A stretch of 6,745 nucleotides of DNA from Phycisphaerae bacterium (lineage in GTDB: Bacteria; Planctomycetota; Phycisphaerae; Sedimentisphaerales; Anaerobacaceae). Positions 1 to 5,960 of the stretch are shown in pieces (the stretch's first letter is position 1; each line of letters starts with the position of its first letter). The translations under genes were made by a program, and so were the position numbers. The stretch lies in assembly GCA_030609625.1 (NCBI GenBank), contig JAUWBX010000107.1, forward strand, positions 1-6,745, read 5' to 3'. Below the pieces are notes generated by a model that was given only the letters and a program-made list of their open reading frames with translations, had not been told where the DNA came from and made no database searches.

Positions 1-284
1 GTTACAATAGCAGCAGCTAATGCGATGTGAAAGGCGGCGAAGCCGCCGGTAAAGCCCTTTTGAGCCGAATACATGACCGTAACCAAACCTAACTCGGTTC
101 CAATCATTGTCGCAATCGCCAGGAAAGTTTTTAATCCCCGGCCGGCAACGATAAAATCTGTAACATTAGTGATATATCGTTTTATATAAACACCGAAAGC
201 TACAATGATAATTAAATAGCCCACGACGATGCACCAGTCTAAAGAGCTAAAATTGCTTTCAATTCCAACAGCATTCCAATCCAT
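1..284 (-). CDS. Sodium:solute symporter (SSS family), N-terminal part only; gene runs off the left edge
   Basis: An open frame begins at an ATG (284-282) and is still open at base 1, giving 94 residues plus two bases. The GGAG at 294-291 lies 6 nt before the ATG. The residues look like the start of an SSS (SLC5-type) Na+-coupled transporter: a first membrane segment at about residues 16-36 beginning LDWCIVVGYL, then the family-typical DFIVAGR at 43-49, then a second hydrophobic segment at about 52-75 and the start of a third at about 82. The same layout (LDWGIVGVG, then DFFLGGRR) occurs in the complete symporter at 4429-5949, but the two sequences differ clearly, so this is a second transporter and not a recent duplicate. 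It starts 22 nt after the stop of the kinase gene, so it is probably the third gene of that operon. An imported N-acetylhexosamine or related sugar is an inference from context; the substrate is unknown. Family call sure, function not. Confidence 0.87.
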   Translation of the reverse strand, partial: MDWNAVGIESNFSSLDWCIVVGYLIIIVAFGVYIKRYITNVTDFIVAGRGLKTFLAIATMIGTELGLVTVMYSAQKGFTGGFAAFHIALAAAIV

Positions 285-306
285 ATTATTCTCCGTTTAC
301 AAAATA

Positions 307-1422
307 TCAATCAACCTGTTGAAAGACCCTTTCGATTACTTCGTTCATAGCCTCTTCCTGTTTGATAATCGACTGGACCAGTTTCATCTGCGTGCGGCTG
401 CGGTCGAGATTGTGGCCTTCGCGGTGAACCTTGTAATAGACGTCACCTGCCATGTAGTCGGTAAGAAACCTGATAAACTGTTCGAAGGTGATTAGCTTTG
501 CAGCAAAGGCCAAGTGCTCTTTCTCGGTGGATGTGAGAAAATGCCTGCTTTGCTCGGCAAAACCTCGTGCGAACACTTCAAACATTGGCAGGTTCACAGC
601 TACTTTTGATAAGTTACGTTCATCCTCATCGGCGAAAGTGGTGCCGGTACGAATCATATCGCCAAAATCGCATATCGACAGGCCCGGCATAACGGTGTCC
701 AAATCAATTACACAGACCCCCTTGTTCGTATTTTTGTCTAACATCACGTTATTGACCTTCGTATCATTGTGCGTAACACGAATGGGGATTTTACCTTTGC
801 CCGCTAAATTCAGCAGGACATCGCAGATGGCCGCGTTATCAAACAAAAAGTTGATTTCTGGTTTTGCATTTTTAGCCCGGTTACAAGTATCCTCTTCGAG
901 GACCCGCTGGAAGGTCTCAAAGCGTTTGGGCGTGTTGTGGAAGTCGCAAATGCTCTCGTGCAAAGCCGGTCCCGGCAGGTCAACCAACATCTTTTGGAAC
1001 CAGCCGAACATTCGTGCCGCTTCATAGGCCAGCTCGGCAGATTCAATGGTATCGTATGCAACAGCGTCCTCTATGAAGTTATATACCCGCCAAAAATTTC
1101 CCTCAGAGTCTTTGTGAAAGCACGTGTCATCAACACCGGAGATAACGGTCAACTGGCGAGATGCCAGGCCCGGGTCAATTCTCTGTATCCGGCTGCGTAT
1201 GTGCTCGGTAACACGGATAATGTTTCCCATCACTGAAGGAGGGTTTTTGAAGACAGTGTGATTTATTCGTTGTAGTATGTATCGGACCCCGATTTTATCG
1301 GAGTTCTTCTTAGTGGTCAGGACGTACGTGTCGTTAATATGACCACGGGGCAGAGGCCTTATTTCAGTTAACTCACCACAGATACGAAAATGTTTTACGA
1401 TTGACTTGATGTCGCGTTTCAC
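307..1422 (-). CDS. N-acetylhexosamine 1-kinase-like phosphotransferase (APH/choline kinase fold)
   Basis: Predicted cytoplasmic kinase that phosphorylates the anomeric C1 hydroxyl of an N-acetylhexosamine using ATP. The 371-residue protein has the glycine/His region GHINDTY at about 27-33, the catalytic-loop motif THNDTKVNN at about 217-225 (probable catalytic Asp220), and the metal-binding segment VIDLDTVMPG at about 239-248, followed by DFGDMIRTG. This set is typical of bifidobacterial NahK/LnpB-like kinases within the aminoglycoside phosphotransferase superfamily, and length fits (about 360 residues). I chose the GTG at 1422-1420 because it overlaps the upstream stop as GTGA and has GGGAG 5 nt before it; an in-frame ATG at 1479 would add 19 unconserved-looking residues inside the upstream gene. 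It sits between a nucleotidyltransferase and a symporter, which supports salvage of an imported amino sugar to a nucleotide sugar. GlcNAc, GalNAc or MurNAc are all possible substrates; antibiotic resistance is unlikely. Confidence 0.88.
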   Translation of the reverse strand: MKRDIKSIVKHFRICGELTEIRPLPRGHINDTYVLTTKKNSDKIGVRYILQRINHTVFKNPPSVMGNIIRVTEHIRSRIQRIDPGLASRQLTVISGVDDTCFHKDSEGNFWRVYNFIEDAVAYDTIESAELAYEAARMFGWFQKMLVDLPGPALHESICDFHNTPKRFETFQRVLEEDTCNRAKNAKPEINFLFDNAAICDVLLNLAGKGKIPIRVTHNDTKVNNVMLDKNTNKGVCVIDLDTVMPGLSICDFGDMIRTGTTFADEDERNLSKVAVNLPMFEVFARGFAEQSRHFLTSTEKEHLAFAAKLITFEQFIRFLTDYMAGDVYYKVHREGHNLDRSRTQMKLVQSIIKQEEAMNEVIERVFQQVD

Positions 1423-1432
1423 GATTGCTCCC
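1419..1432 (-). promoter_or_regulatory. Coupled stop/start (GTGA) with ribosome binding site, nucleotidyltransferase to kinase
   Basis: The TGA of the nucleotidyltransferase (1421-1419) shares bases with a GTG (1422-1420). A GGGAG at 1432-1428 lies 5 nt upstream of the GTG. This arrangement decides the kinase start and suggests translational coupling, so the two enzymes would be made in linked amounts. The motif is directly visible; coupling is inferred. Confidence 0.75.
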
Positions 1433-2354
1433 AGAGGTTCTCCGGATAAAGACCTTGGTCTATCAACTGACGAATACATCTTGCCGCTTTAGCTGTATCC
1501 CGGCGGTAAGTAACTCCGAAGCATTTGTCATTTGTGCGCAGGACCTTCACTGTGGCTTTTTCTTTTCCTACAAGCTCATCTACCACAGTTGGTATGAATA
1601 GTTCCGAATTCTTTTCGTAGCCTCGCTCTTTGAGAAATCGCTGAAAATGTACTTTGAGATGATGAAAGATTGACGGCTGAAATCCCCACAGGTTCCTCGA
1701 AACGATTTCGTTGCCGGAGAGAAAACGCTCCGTTCCGTCGTCTTCAAAATAGCGGGCACCAGTGGCGGTACTTTCGACCTTTTTGCGTTCCACAATCTTC
1801 CTTAAGAACATCTGTTCATCGCACTCGCATAATCCCCTGGAGACATGTCCGTATTCACTTAAAGTATCTCTGAGCGTATATCCAACCATCGCATAATCAT
1901 TGCCAGAAAGGTCTTTCTTTCCGAGAAATCGGGCCATTGTCTTAAACGAGTTGGGTCCGTAGTAGTCATCGGCATTGATGACTGCAAAAGGCTCGTGGAT
2001 TACATCCCCGGCAACGAGTATGGCATGCCCGGTGCCCCAGGGCTTGTCGCGGTCTTTGGGTGGTTCAAAGTCACCAAGGCAGGCGTTCACCTCCTGGTAC
2101 GCATAGGCTGTTTCCACGGCTCGACTGAGCTCGCCGAAGTCAAGATTATCAAACTTATTGCCCATTTTTTCTTTGAAAGCACTTTCGAAATAGTGTCGAA
2201 TGACAAAAACGAGTTTGCCAAATCCGGCATTTATGGCGTCATAGATAGCATAATCGATAATTATTTCGCCGTTGGGACCAATGGGGTCAATTTGCTTAAG
2301 TCCACCGTAGCGAGTCCCCAAACCCGCCGCCAAAATCAATAGAGTCGGTTTCAT
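1419..2354 (-). CDS. Sugar-1-phosphate nucleotidyltransferase (NTP_transferase family), probably for HexNAc-1-phosphate
   Basis: Predicted cytoplasmic enzyme joining an NTP and a sugar-1-phosphate to give an NDP-sugar plus pyrophosphate. Of 311 residues, the N-terminal signature LAAGLGTRYGGLKQ (8-21) is the nucleotide-binding loop of the RmlA/GlmU-type fold. KPWGTGHA (104-111) and INADDYYG (126-133, probable metal-binding Asp129/Asp130) complete the active site. The C-terminal stretch FGVTYRRD (279-286) to YPENLW (303-308) is usual for this branch of the family. The ATG at 2354 has GAGGA (2365-2361) 6 nt upstream and follows a strong promoter. It overlaps the kinase by 4 nt, so the product of the kinase, a sugar-1-phosphate, is the natural substrate: a two-step route to, for example, UDP-GlcNAc or UDP-GalNAc. 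It is longer than MurU (about 220 residues) and has no GlmU-like acetyltransferase domain. Family call firm; sugar and nucleotide specificity are inferred. Confidence 0.88.
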   Translation of the reverse strand: MKPTLLILAAGLGTRYGGLKQIDPIGPNGEIIIDYAIYDAINAGFGKLVFVIRHYFESAFKEKMGNKFDNLDFGELSRAVETAYAYQEVNACLGDFEPPKDRDKPWGTGHAILVAGDVIHEPFAVINADDYYGPNSFKTMARFLGKKDLSGNDYAMVGYTLRDTLSEYGHVSRGLCECDEQMFLRKIVERKKVESTATGARYFEDDGTERFLSGNEIVSRNLWGFQPSIFHHLKVHFQRFLKERGYEKNSELFIPTVVDELVGKEKATVKVLRTNDKCFGVTYRRDTAKAARCIRQLIDQGLYPENLWEQS

Positions 2355-2399
2355 TCAAAATCCTCGTTCCCGATTTATTGGGACTATTGACAGATAGTG

Positions 2400-2428
2400 A
2401 TTATAGTCCATTCATCAGCCTTTGACAA
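2400..2428 (-). promoter_or_regulatory. Sigma70-type promoter of the nucleotidyltransferase-kinase-symporter operon
   Basis: On the minus strand TTGTCA (2428-2423, five of six consensus bases) is followed after exactly 17 nt by TATAAT (2405-2400, perfect). Transcription would begin near 2393, leaving a leader of about 40 nt before the ATG at 2354. The -35 box is the last six bases of a repeat copy (2423-2442), so a factor bound there could block or modulate RNA polymerase. The boxes are seen in the sequence; use as a promoter is inferred. Confidence 0.75.
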
Positions 2429-2467
2429 CTCCGCACCAATTGTCTCCTGTCAACCCCGCACCAATTG
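2423..2467. repeat. Two direct repeats of 20 bp (period 25 bp) overlapping the promoter; operator-like
   Basis: Plus-strand copies at 2423-2442 and 2448-2467 match TGNCAACNCCGCACCAATTG at 18 of 20 positions, with the last 12 bases (CCGCACCAATTG) identical. Each ends in the small palindrome CAATTG. In the minus (transcription) direction each copy ends in a -35-like hexamer: TTGTCA in the proximal copy, which is the -35 box in use, and TTGACA in the distal one, which has no good -10 box at 17 nt. Placement over and upstream of the -35 box is where activator or repressor sites lie. The copies could also be remains of a dispersed repeat; both readings are inference. Confidence 0.6.
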
Positions 2468-2502
2468 AACAGAACTTTCGAAAGGAAACAATTGGTGCGG
2501 GG
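2454..2502. repeat. Perfect 14-bp inverted repeat with a nested 10-bp palindrome
   Basis: CCCCGCACCAATTG (2454-2467) is exactly reverse-complemented at 2489-2502, a third copy of the repeat core in opposite orientation. The 21-nt spacer holds the perfect palindrome CTTTCGAAAG (2475-2484), almost concentric with the outer arms, so a long two-part hairpin or cruciform is possible. It lies upstream of the promoter -35 box and beyond the GH20 stop. There is no T-tract after it on the minus strand, so it does not look like an intrinsic terminator. Confidence 0.7.
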
Positions 2503-2519
2503 CATACCACCATCAGTGG

Positions 2520-2561
2520 CACGGCCATCTTGGCTGTGTTTTCACGGGCTGGAAGCCCGTG
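2520..2561. repeat. REP-like pair of hairpins downstream of the GH20 gene
   Basis: Two short stem-loops stand 4 nt apart. The first pairs CACGGCCA (2520-2527) with TGGCTGTG (2531-2538), 8 bp with one G-T pair and a 3-nt loop. The second pairs CACGGGCT (2543-2550) with AGCCCGTG (2554-2561), perfect with a 3-nt loop. Twin GC-rich hairpins of this kind between genes are typical of dispersed REP-like elements, and similar ones are frequent in Planctomycetes and Verrucomicrobia genomes as far as I recall. Lying about 30 nt after the GH20 stop, they could protect the mRNA 3' end or slow transcription. No T-tract follows in the minus direction. Confidence 0.6.
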
Positions 2562-2589
2562 CTACGCCGATGGACGGACGTTCAACAGT

Positions 2590-4266
2590 CTAAGGCCGGT
2601 TGAGCTGTCGGTAATTGACGCCCCTAACGTGGAGGCGTTTTAGGTGATGGCGAAGCCTCACGAGGAAGCTTTCGTAGTCTTTCAAGGCTTTTGGAGACCA
2701 TCCGACCTCGGCCAGGGCGGCCGCACGTGGATAGGCCATGTATTCAAGATGTTCGGGGGTTGAAATGTACTCGCCCCACAGTTGCCCCTGGACACCTAAT
2801 ACATGCTTAGCTTTGTCGGCTGGGATTGCCTTTGGAATAGGATTGTACTGATAGACTTTCTTCAACGGCAAATACCCACCAATTGCCAAAGGTTCTTTTT
2901 CGCCAGGCCCCTGGTAATAGTCGAAATAGGTGTGCGAAGTTGGCGCCATAACCACATCGTGTCCGGCATTGGCAGCGGTGATGCCGCCCAGCTCTCCCCG
3001 CCAGGACATAACGGTCGCGCCGGGTGCGAGTCCGCCCTGGAGGATATCATCCCACCCTACCAACCGTCTGCCGTGCCTGGTCAAGAAAGTGTCCATCTGT
3101 CTGATGAACCAGCTTTGGAGTTCTGCCTCGTCCTTTAATCCCTTCTCGCGGATGAGAGCCTGGATTTCTTCACTGGCTTTCCATTGGGTTTTGACGGCCT
3201 CATCGCCGCCAATATGGATATATGTGCCGGGGAACAGCTCTATTACCTCTGAAAGCACATCCTGGAGGAATGCAATTGTCTCAGGACGCGGAGCGAATAT
3301 GTGCTCGCTGACGCCCCAGTGGGTCCAGGGCTTGAGGTCCTTCTGTTTTTCAGGGAAGACACCAAGCTGTGGGTATGAGCTGATTGCCGCTCGCGCATGG
3401 CCCGGCATTTCGACCTCGGGGACTATTCTAATGTGCCGGGCCGACGCGTACTTTACAATCTCTCGGATGTCCTGCCGGGTGTAGAAACCGCCGTGGCGTT
3501 TGCCGTCAAACCGCAGGGGTTTACGGTTCAAATGACCGATGAGCGTCTCATTGCGCCAGGCCCCAATCTGTGTGAGCCTGGGGTATTTCTTGCTCTCAAT
3601 CCGCCAGCCCTGGTCGTCAGTCAAATGAATTTGCAGACTATTGAGTTTGTGCATCGCCATAGCGTCGATGAATCGCAGCAGGACTGACTTGGGTATAAAG
3701 TGACGTGCCGGGTCAACAAGCAGACCGCGCCACTGAAAGCGTGGATAATCGGTTATCTTCACGCAAGGCACCTTCCAGACTTCATTCTCTACCTTCGTCT
3801 TGCTGAATATTGCCGGCGGTAACAGTTGAAGCAGCGTGATAGCGCCGTAGAAGAGCCCCGCCTCTCGCCTGGCGCGAATCAAGATTCGCTCGGTGGTAAC
3901 CTCGAGCGTGTACCCTTCATTACCGAGTTCGGACAGTTGCTCATCAAGTGTCAATTTGATGGTTCCACTGTGCTGGAACCCCGCAAGGCGGGAACCCTGC
4001 TCAGGGTGGACAGCCCGTCGCAATCGAAAACCCATTGCAGGTGCCAAGGCGTCAATCAGCTTGGATGCCTCAACTGCTGCGTCTTTATCAGCGACGAATC
4101 GGGTGGATGCTCTGAGGACAAATCCCGGCGCGCCGGGACTGGATTGCTCGACCGATACTGGCAAAGGGATGATGTTCATGGTTTCACTGCCGTAGCCGGC
4201 TGCATGAGCAAATGCCGGATTCAGACAGGCTGTCATAAATGTGATGAGAATAATTATTATAAGCAT
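2590..4266 (-). CDS. Exported beta-N-acetylhexosaminidase, glycoside hydrolase family 20
   Basis: Hydrolyses terminal non-reducing GlcNAc/GalNAc residues from chitin or glycan fragments by substrate-assisted catalysis. Counting from the ATG at 4266 (558 residues): a hydrophobic export signal at 1 to about 24, a GH20b-type N-terminal domain at about 30-170, then the catalytic barrel to about 525. Barrel motifs are WRGLLVDPARHF (179-190), LTDDQGWR (215-222), PEVEMPGH (283-290), the catalytic pair Asp355-Glu356 in HIGGDE (351-356), MSWRG (420-424) and QLWGEY (495-500). All key residues and the usual C-terminus are present, so it should be active. The start is uncertain: an in-frame TTG at 4284 adds six residues, neither has a good ribosome binding site, and the signal lacks the usual basic N-terminus. 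MTAC at residues 11-14 is a weak lipobox, so a lipoprotein is possible. Residues about 87-102 are encoded by a cluster of hairpins. The gene follows the symporter at 4429-5949 and supplies monosaccharides for import. Confidence 0.92.
   Translation of the reverse strand: MLIIIILITFMTACLNPAFAHAAGYGSETMNIIPLPVSVEQSSPGAPGFVLRASTRFVADKDAAVEASKLIDALAPAMGFRLRRAVHPEQGSRLAGFQHSGTIKLTLDEQLSELGNEGYTLEVTTERILIRARREAGLFYGAITLLQLLPPAIFSKTKVENEVWKVPCVKITDYPRFQWRGLLVDPARHFIPKSVLLRFIDAMAMHKLNSLQIHLTDDQGWRIESKKYPRLTQIGAWRNETLIGHLNRKPLRFDGKRHGGFYTRQDIREIVKYASARHIRIVPEVEMPGHARAAISSYPQLGVFPEKQKDLKPWTHWGVSEHIFAPRPETIAFLQDVLSEVIELFPGTYIHIGGDEAVKTQWKASEEIQALIREKGLKDEAELQSWFIRQMDTFLTRHGRRLVGWDDILQGGLAPGATVMSWRGELGGITAANAGHDVVMAPTSHTYFDYYQGPGEKEPLAIGGYLPLKKVYQYNPIPKAIPADKAKHVLGVQGQLWGEYISTPEHLEYMAYPRAAALAEVGWSPKALKDYESFLVRLRHHLKRLHVRGVNYRQLNRP
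3961..4007. repeat. Three adjacent hairpins inside the GH20 coding region
   Basis: Within 47 bases three inverted repeats follow one another: GGTTCCA/TGGAACC (3961-3967 with 3974-3980), CCCGC/GCGGG (3980-3984 with 3988-3992) and ACCCTG/CAGGGT (3994-3999 with 4002-4007). They encode a Gly/Ser/His-containing segment between two predicted beta-strand stretches of the N-terminal domain. The bases GCTGGAA(G/C)CCCG are shared with the intergenic hairpin at 2543-2561. The palindromes are plain in the sequence; origin as an in-frame REP-like insertion is inference. Confidence 0.5.
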
Positions 4267-4428
4267 TATACCGGGATTTCCCAAATAAGTCGCTTAGCAA
4301 CATTCTTGAACCTTCCGATATACTATAATATCAAATTTCAAAACTTCTAATGTTTTTTACCAATTTTCGTACATCTATAACCTGCCAAAACACAAAAATT
4401 TCCGTTTGAAAACCGACGTGGCGCCCCC
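4267..4428 (-). other. AT-rich gap between symporter and GH20 genes, with an out-of-frame start signal
   Basis: After the symporter stop comes a run of six G on the minus strand (4429-4424), then AT-rich sequence. A weak promoter-like pair is TTAGAA (4350-4345) and TATAGT (4327-4322) with 17-nt spacing. GGAAGG (4316-4311) stands 7 nt before an ATG at 4303, the best translation start here, but it opens a 39-codon frame (4303-4184) that is +1 to GH20 and has no recognisable product. The GH20 frame is closed upstream by a TAA at 4295-4293. No terminator hairpin was found, so read-through from the symporter is possible. Confidence 0.4.
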
Positions 4429-5949
4429 CTACTTTTCTGCCTGAGCGGTTCGACTTCTTATCATGACCGGGCCTAACAGATAGCCCAGAACGAATGTTGT
4501 CCCTGTCCCAATGACTATCAACCAGCTCCAGGCGAGCTTGAGGATTTCCTGTTGTATCAGCAGCAGCAGCACTACGCAAACACCCGTGCTGAAGAGCATC
4601 GCGGGGATGTTGGCGCGGTTGGCCTTGCGCTGCGTTAGCAGGCCAAGCAGGAAGACGCCGAGCATGGGGCCTCCGGTGAGCGAGAGTATCTTGAAGGCAA
4701 ACCAGAGAATGTTCTCCACCGGAGCGCAGGCCGCCGCGATCCCCGCCAGGACCAGGCCAAAACCGACCACCGCTGTTCGGGACACGAGCAGGTAGTGCTT
4801 TTCAGAGGCGTGCCTGCGAATCAGGGGACGATAGATATCAGTAACGAAAGAAGAGGTGAGGGAGCTGAGCGGCGAATCAACGCTGGCCATGAAGATTGCG
4901 CCCAGGATGAGACCTTTGAGGCCGGTGGGCAAAACATTTCGCGCAAAATGCGGAAGGATTTCCTTGAGCTCCTGGGGCTTGGGCAGGGAAGGATTCTGCT
5001 GGTAGAACACATAGAGCAGCGTGCCGATAAGCAGATAGAGCCAGTAAACGGGCAGGACGGTGACAATGGTGGAGATAATGGTCTTCTGACTGCTCTTTCG
5101 CGTCTCGACGGTGAGCAGTCTCTGGACCATTTCCTGGTCGGTTCCGAAGGAGACAAGGCCAATAAAGAACCCGCTGGCCAACCATGCCCAGAACGTGGAA
5201 GGCTCGTTGAAGTTGAACTTGAAATAGAATGTGCTCAGGCGCCCGGCCTCGTGCGCAGTCTGTAAGGCTGTGGTCAAGCCGCCGTCGATGTGCTGAACGA
5301 GATAGACGACGACCAGGATGCCGGCGACAACGAAGAACAGTGCCTGGTAAGCGCCTGCCCAGACGACTGCCTTGATGCCGCCAAAGGCAATAAAGACAAT
5401 GCTAACGATGGTGAATAAAGTTATCGTTGCGGCCAGGGGCCAGCCCATGATGACACCGACGGCCATACACGTTGCGTAAAGGCGTACGCCCGAGGCCAGA
5501 AGACGTGTGATTAAGAAATAGATTGAGCCGGTGTACTGGGTCGCCGGTCCGAATCGGTGCCCTAAGAACTCGTAGATGCTGGTGCAGTTGTGTTTGTAGA
5601 AGGCAGGAATGAATAGAAACGCAACGACGAGCCGGGCCAGGGCCAACCCGACCAGGAACTGGAGCCATCGCCAGTTCTCGGTGAAGGCCGTGTGCGGGAT
5701 GCCGACAATTGTCAGGGCGCTGATCTCGGTGGCTACGAACGACAGACATGCTACGACAGGTGGAATGCGTCGGCCCCCAAGGAAGAAGTCGTCCGTGTCC
5801 TTTTCCTCGCGTCCGAAAACGTATGAGATGACGAACAGCAGCATGGCGCCGACGCCTACAATGCCCCAGTCGAGCCTGCTTAGTGTGCCTGCCTGAGCTA
5901 CGACTCGTGCTTCGTAGCGAGCCACTTCGCAGAGTAGCATGGGATTCAC
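4429..5949 (-). CDS. Sodium:solute symporter (SSS family), probable amino-sugar importer
   Basis: A complete inner-membrane Na+-coupled symporter of 506 residues, the usual size for SSS/SLC5 transporters, with about 13 hydrophobic segments. Recognisable landmarks: LDWGIVGVG opening the first segment (26-34), DDFFLGGRR (53-61), the SFGTDQEMVQRLL stretch (267-279), and GLILGAIFMASVDSPLSSL (346-364), which corresponds to the TM8 region that binds sodium with Ser/Thr side chains in vSGLT-type structures. The GTG start at 5949 is chosen because GAGGAGG (5960-5954) ends 4 nt before it and it overlaps the murQ stop as GTGA; an ATG at 5940 is too far from this site. The first 25 or so residues precede the first membrane segment and look like a short extension. 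Being coupled to murQ and followed by GH20, it most likely imports MurNAc, anhydro-MurNAc, GlcNAc or a small muropeptide sugar. The substrate is inferred only. Confidence 0.92.
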   Translation of the reverse strand: MNPMLLCEVARYEARVVAQAGTLSRLDWGIVGVGAMLLFVISYVFGREEKDTDDFFLGGRRIPPVVACLSFVATEISALTIVGIPHTAFTENWRWLQFLVGLALARLVVAFLFIPAFYKHNCTSIYEFLGHRFGPATQYTGSIYFLITRLLASGVRLYATCMAVGVIMGWPLAATITLFTIVSIVFIAFGGIKAVVWAGAYQALFFVVAGILVVVYLVQHIDGGLTTALQTAHEAGRLSTFYFKFNFNEPSTFWAWLASGFFIGLVSFGTDQEMVQRLLTVETRKSSQKTIISTIVTVLPVYWLYLLIGTLLYVFYQQNPSLPKPQELKEILPHFARNVLPTGLKGLILGAIFMASVDSPLSSLTSSFVTDIYRPLIRRHASEKHYLLVSRTAVVGFGLVLAGIAAACAPVENILWFAFKILSLTGGPMLGVFLLGLLTQRKANRANIPAMLFSTGVCVVLLLLIQQEILKLAWSWLIVIGTGTTFVLGYLLGPVMIRSRTAQAEK

Positions 5950-5960
5950 GATGCCTCCTC
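5946..5960 (-). promoter_or_regulatory. Coupled stop/start (GTGA) with strong ribosome binding site, murQ to symporter
   Basis: The murQ TGA (5948-5946) overlaps the symporter GTG (5949-5947). GAGGAGG at 5960-5954 lies inside the murQ coding end, 4 nt before the GTG. The site decides the symporter start and implies translational coupling of etherase and transporter. Confidence 0.75.

Noticed and set aside
488..1027. Long plus-strand ORFs opposite the genes (also 2930-3484, 3826-4350, 4795-5265 and 6193-6648)
   Set aside because: They are antisense to well-identified genes and show no domain, ribosome binding site or sensible composition.
307..1422. Aminoglycoside resistance gene
   Set aside because: Shares the APH fold only; the motifs and the coupled nucleotidyltransferase point to a sugar 1-kinase.
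1423..1479. Upstream ATG start for the kinase at 1479
   Set aside because: It lies well inside the nucleotidyltransferase gene; the GTG at 1422 has GGGAG at 5 nt, the GTGA overlap, and matches the family N-terminus better.
2423..2467. Start of a CRISPR array
   Set aside because: Only two direct copies with a 5-bp gap, far too short for a spacer, and no cas genes.
2454..2561. Intrinsic transcription terminator
   Set aside because: Strong hairpins are present, but neither is followed by a T-tract on the minus strand.
2422..2643. Plus-strand ORF of 73 codons across the repeat spacer
   Set aside because: It translates the inverted repeats and REP-like hairpins and then runs antisense into GH20; no ribosome binding site or recognisable domain.
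4558..4569. CAG trinucleotide run as a microsatellite
   Set aside because: Only four units, encoding Leu codons within a membrane segment of the symporter; expected by composition.
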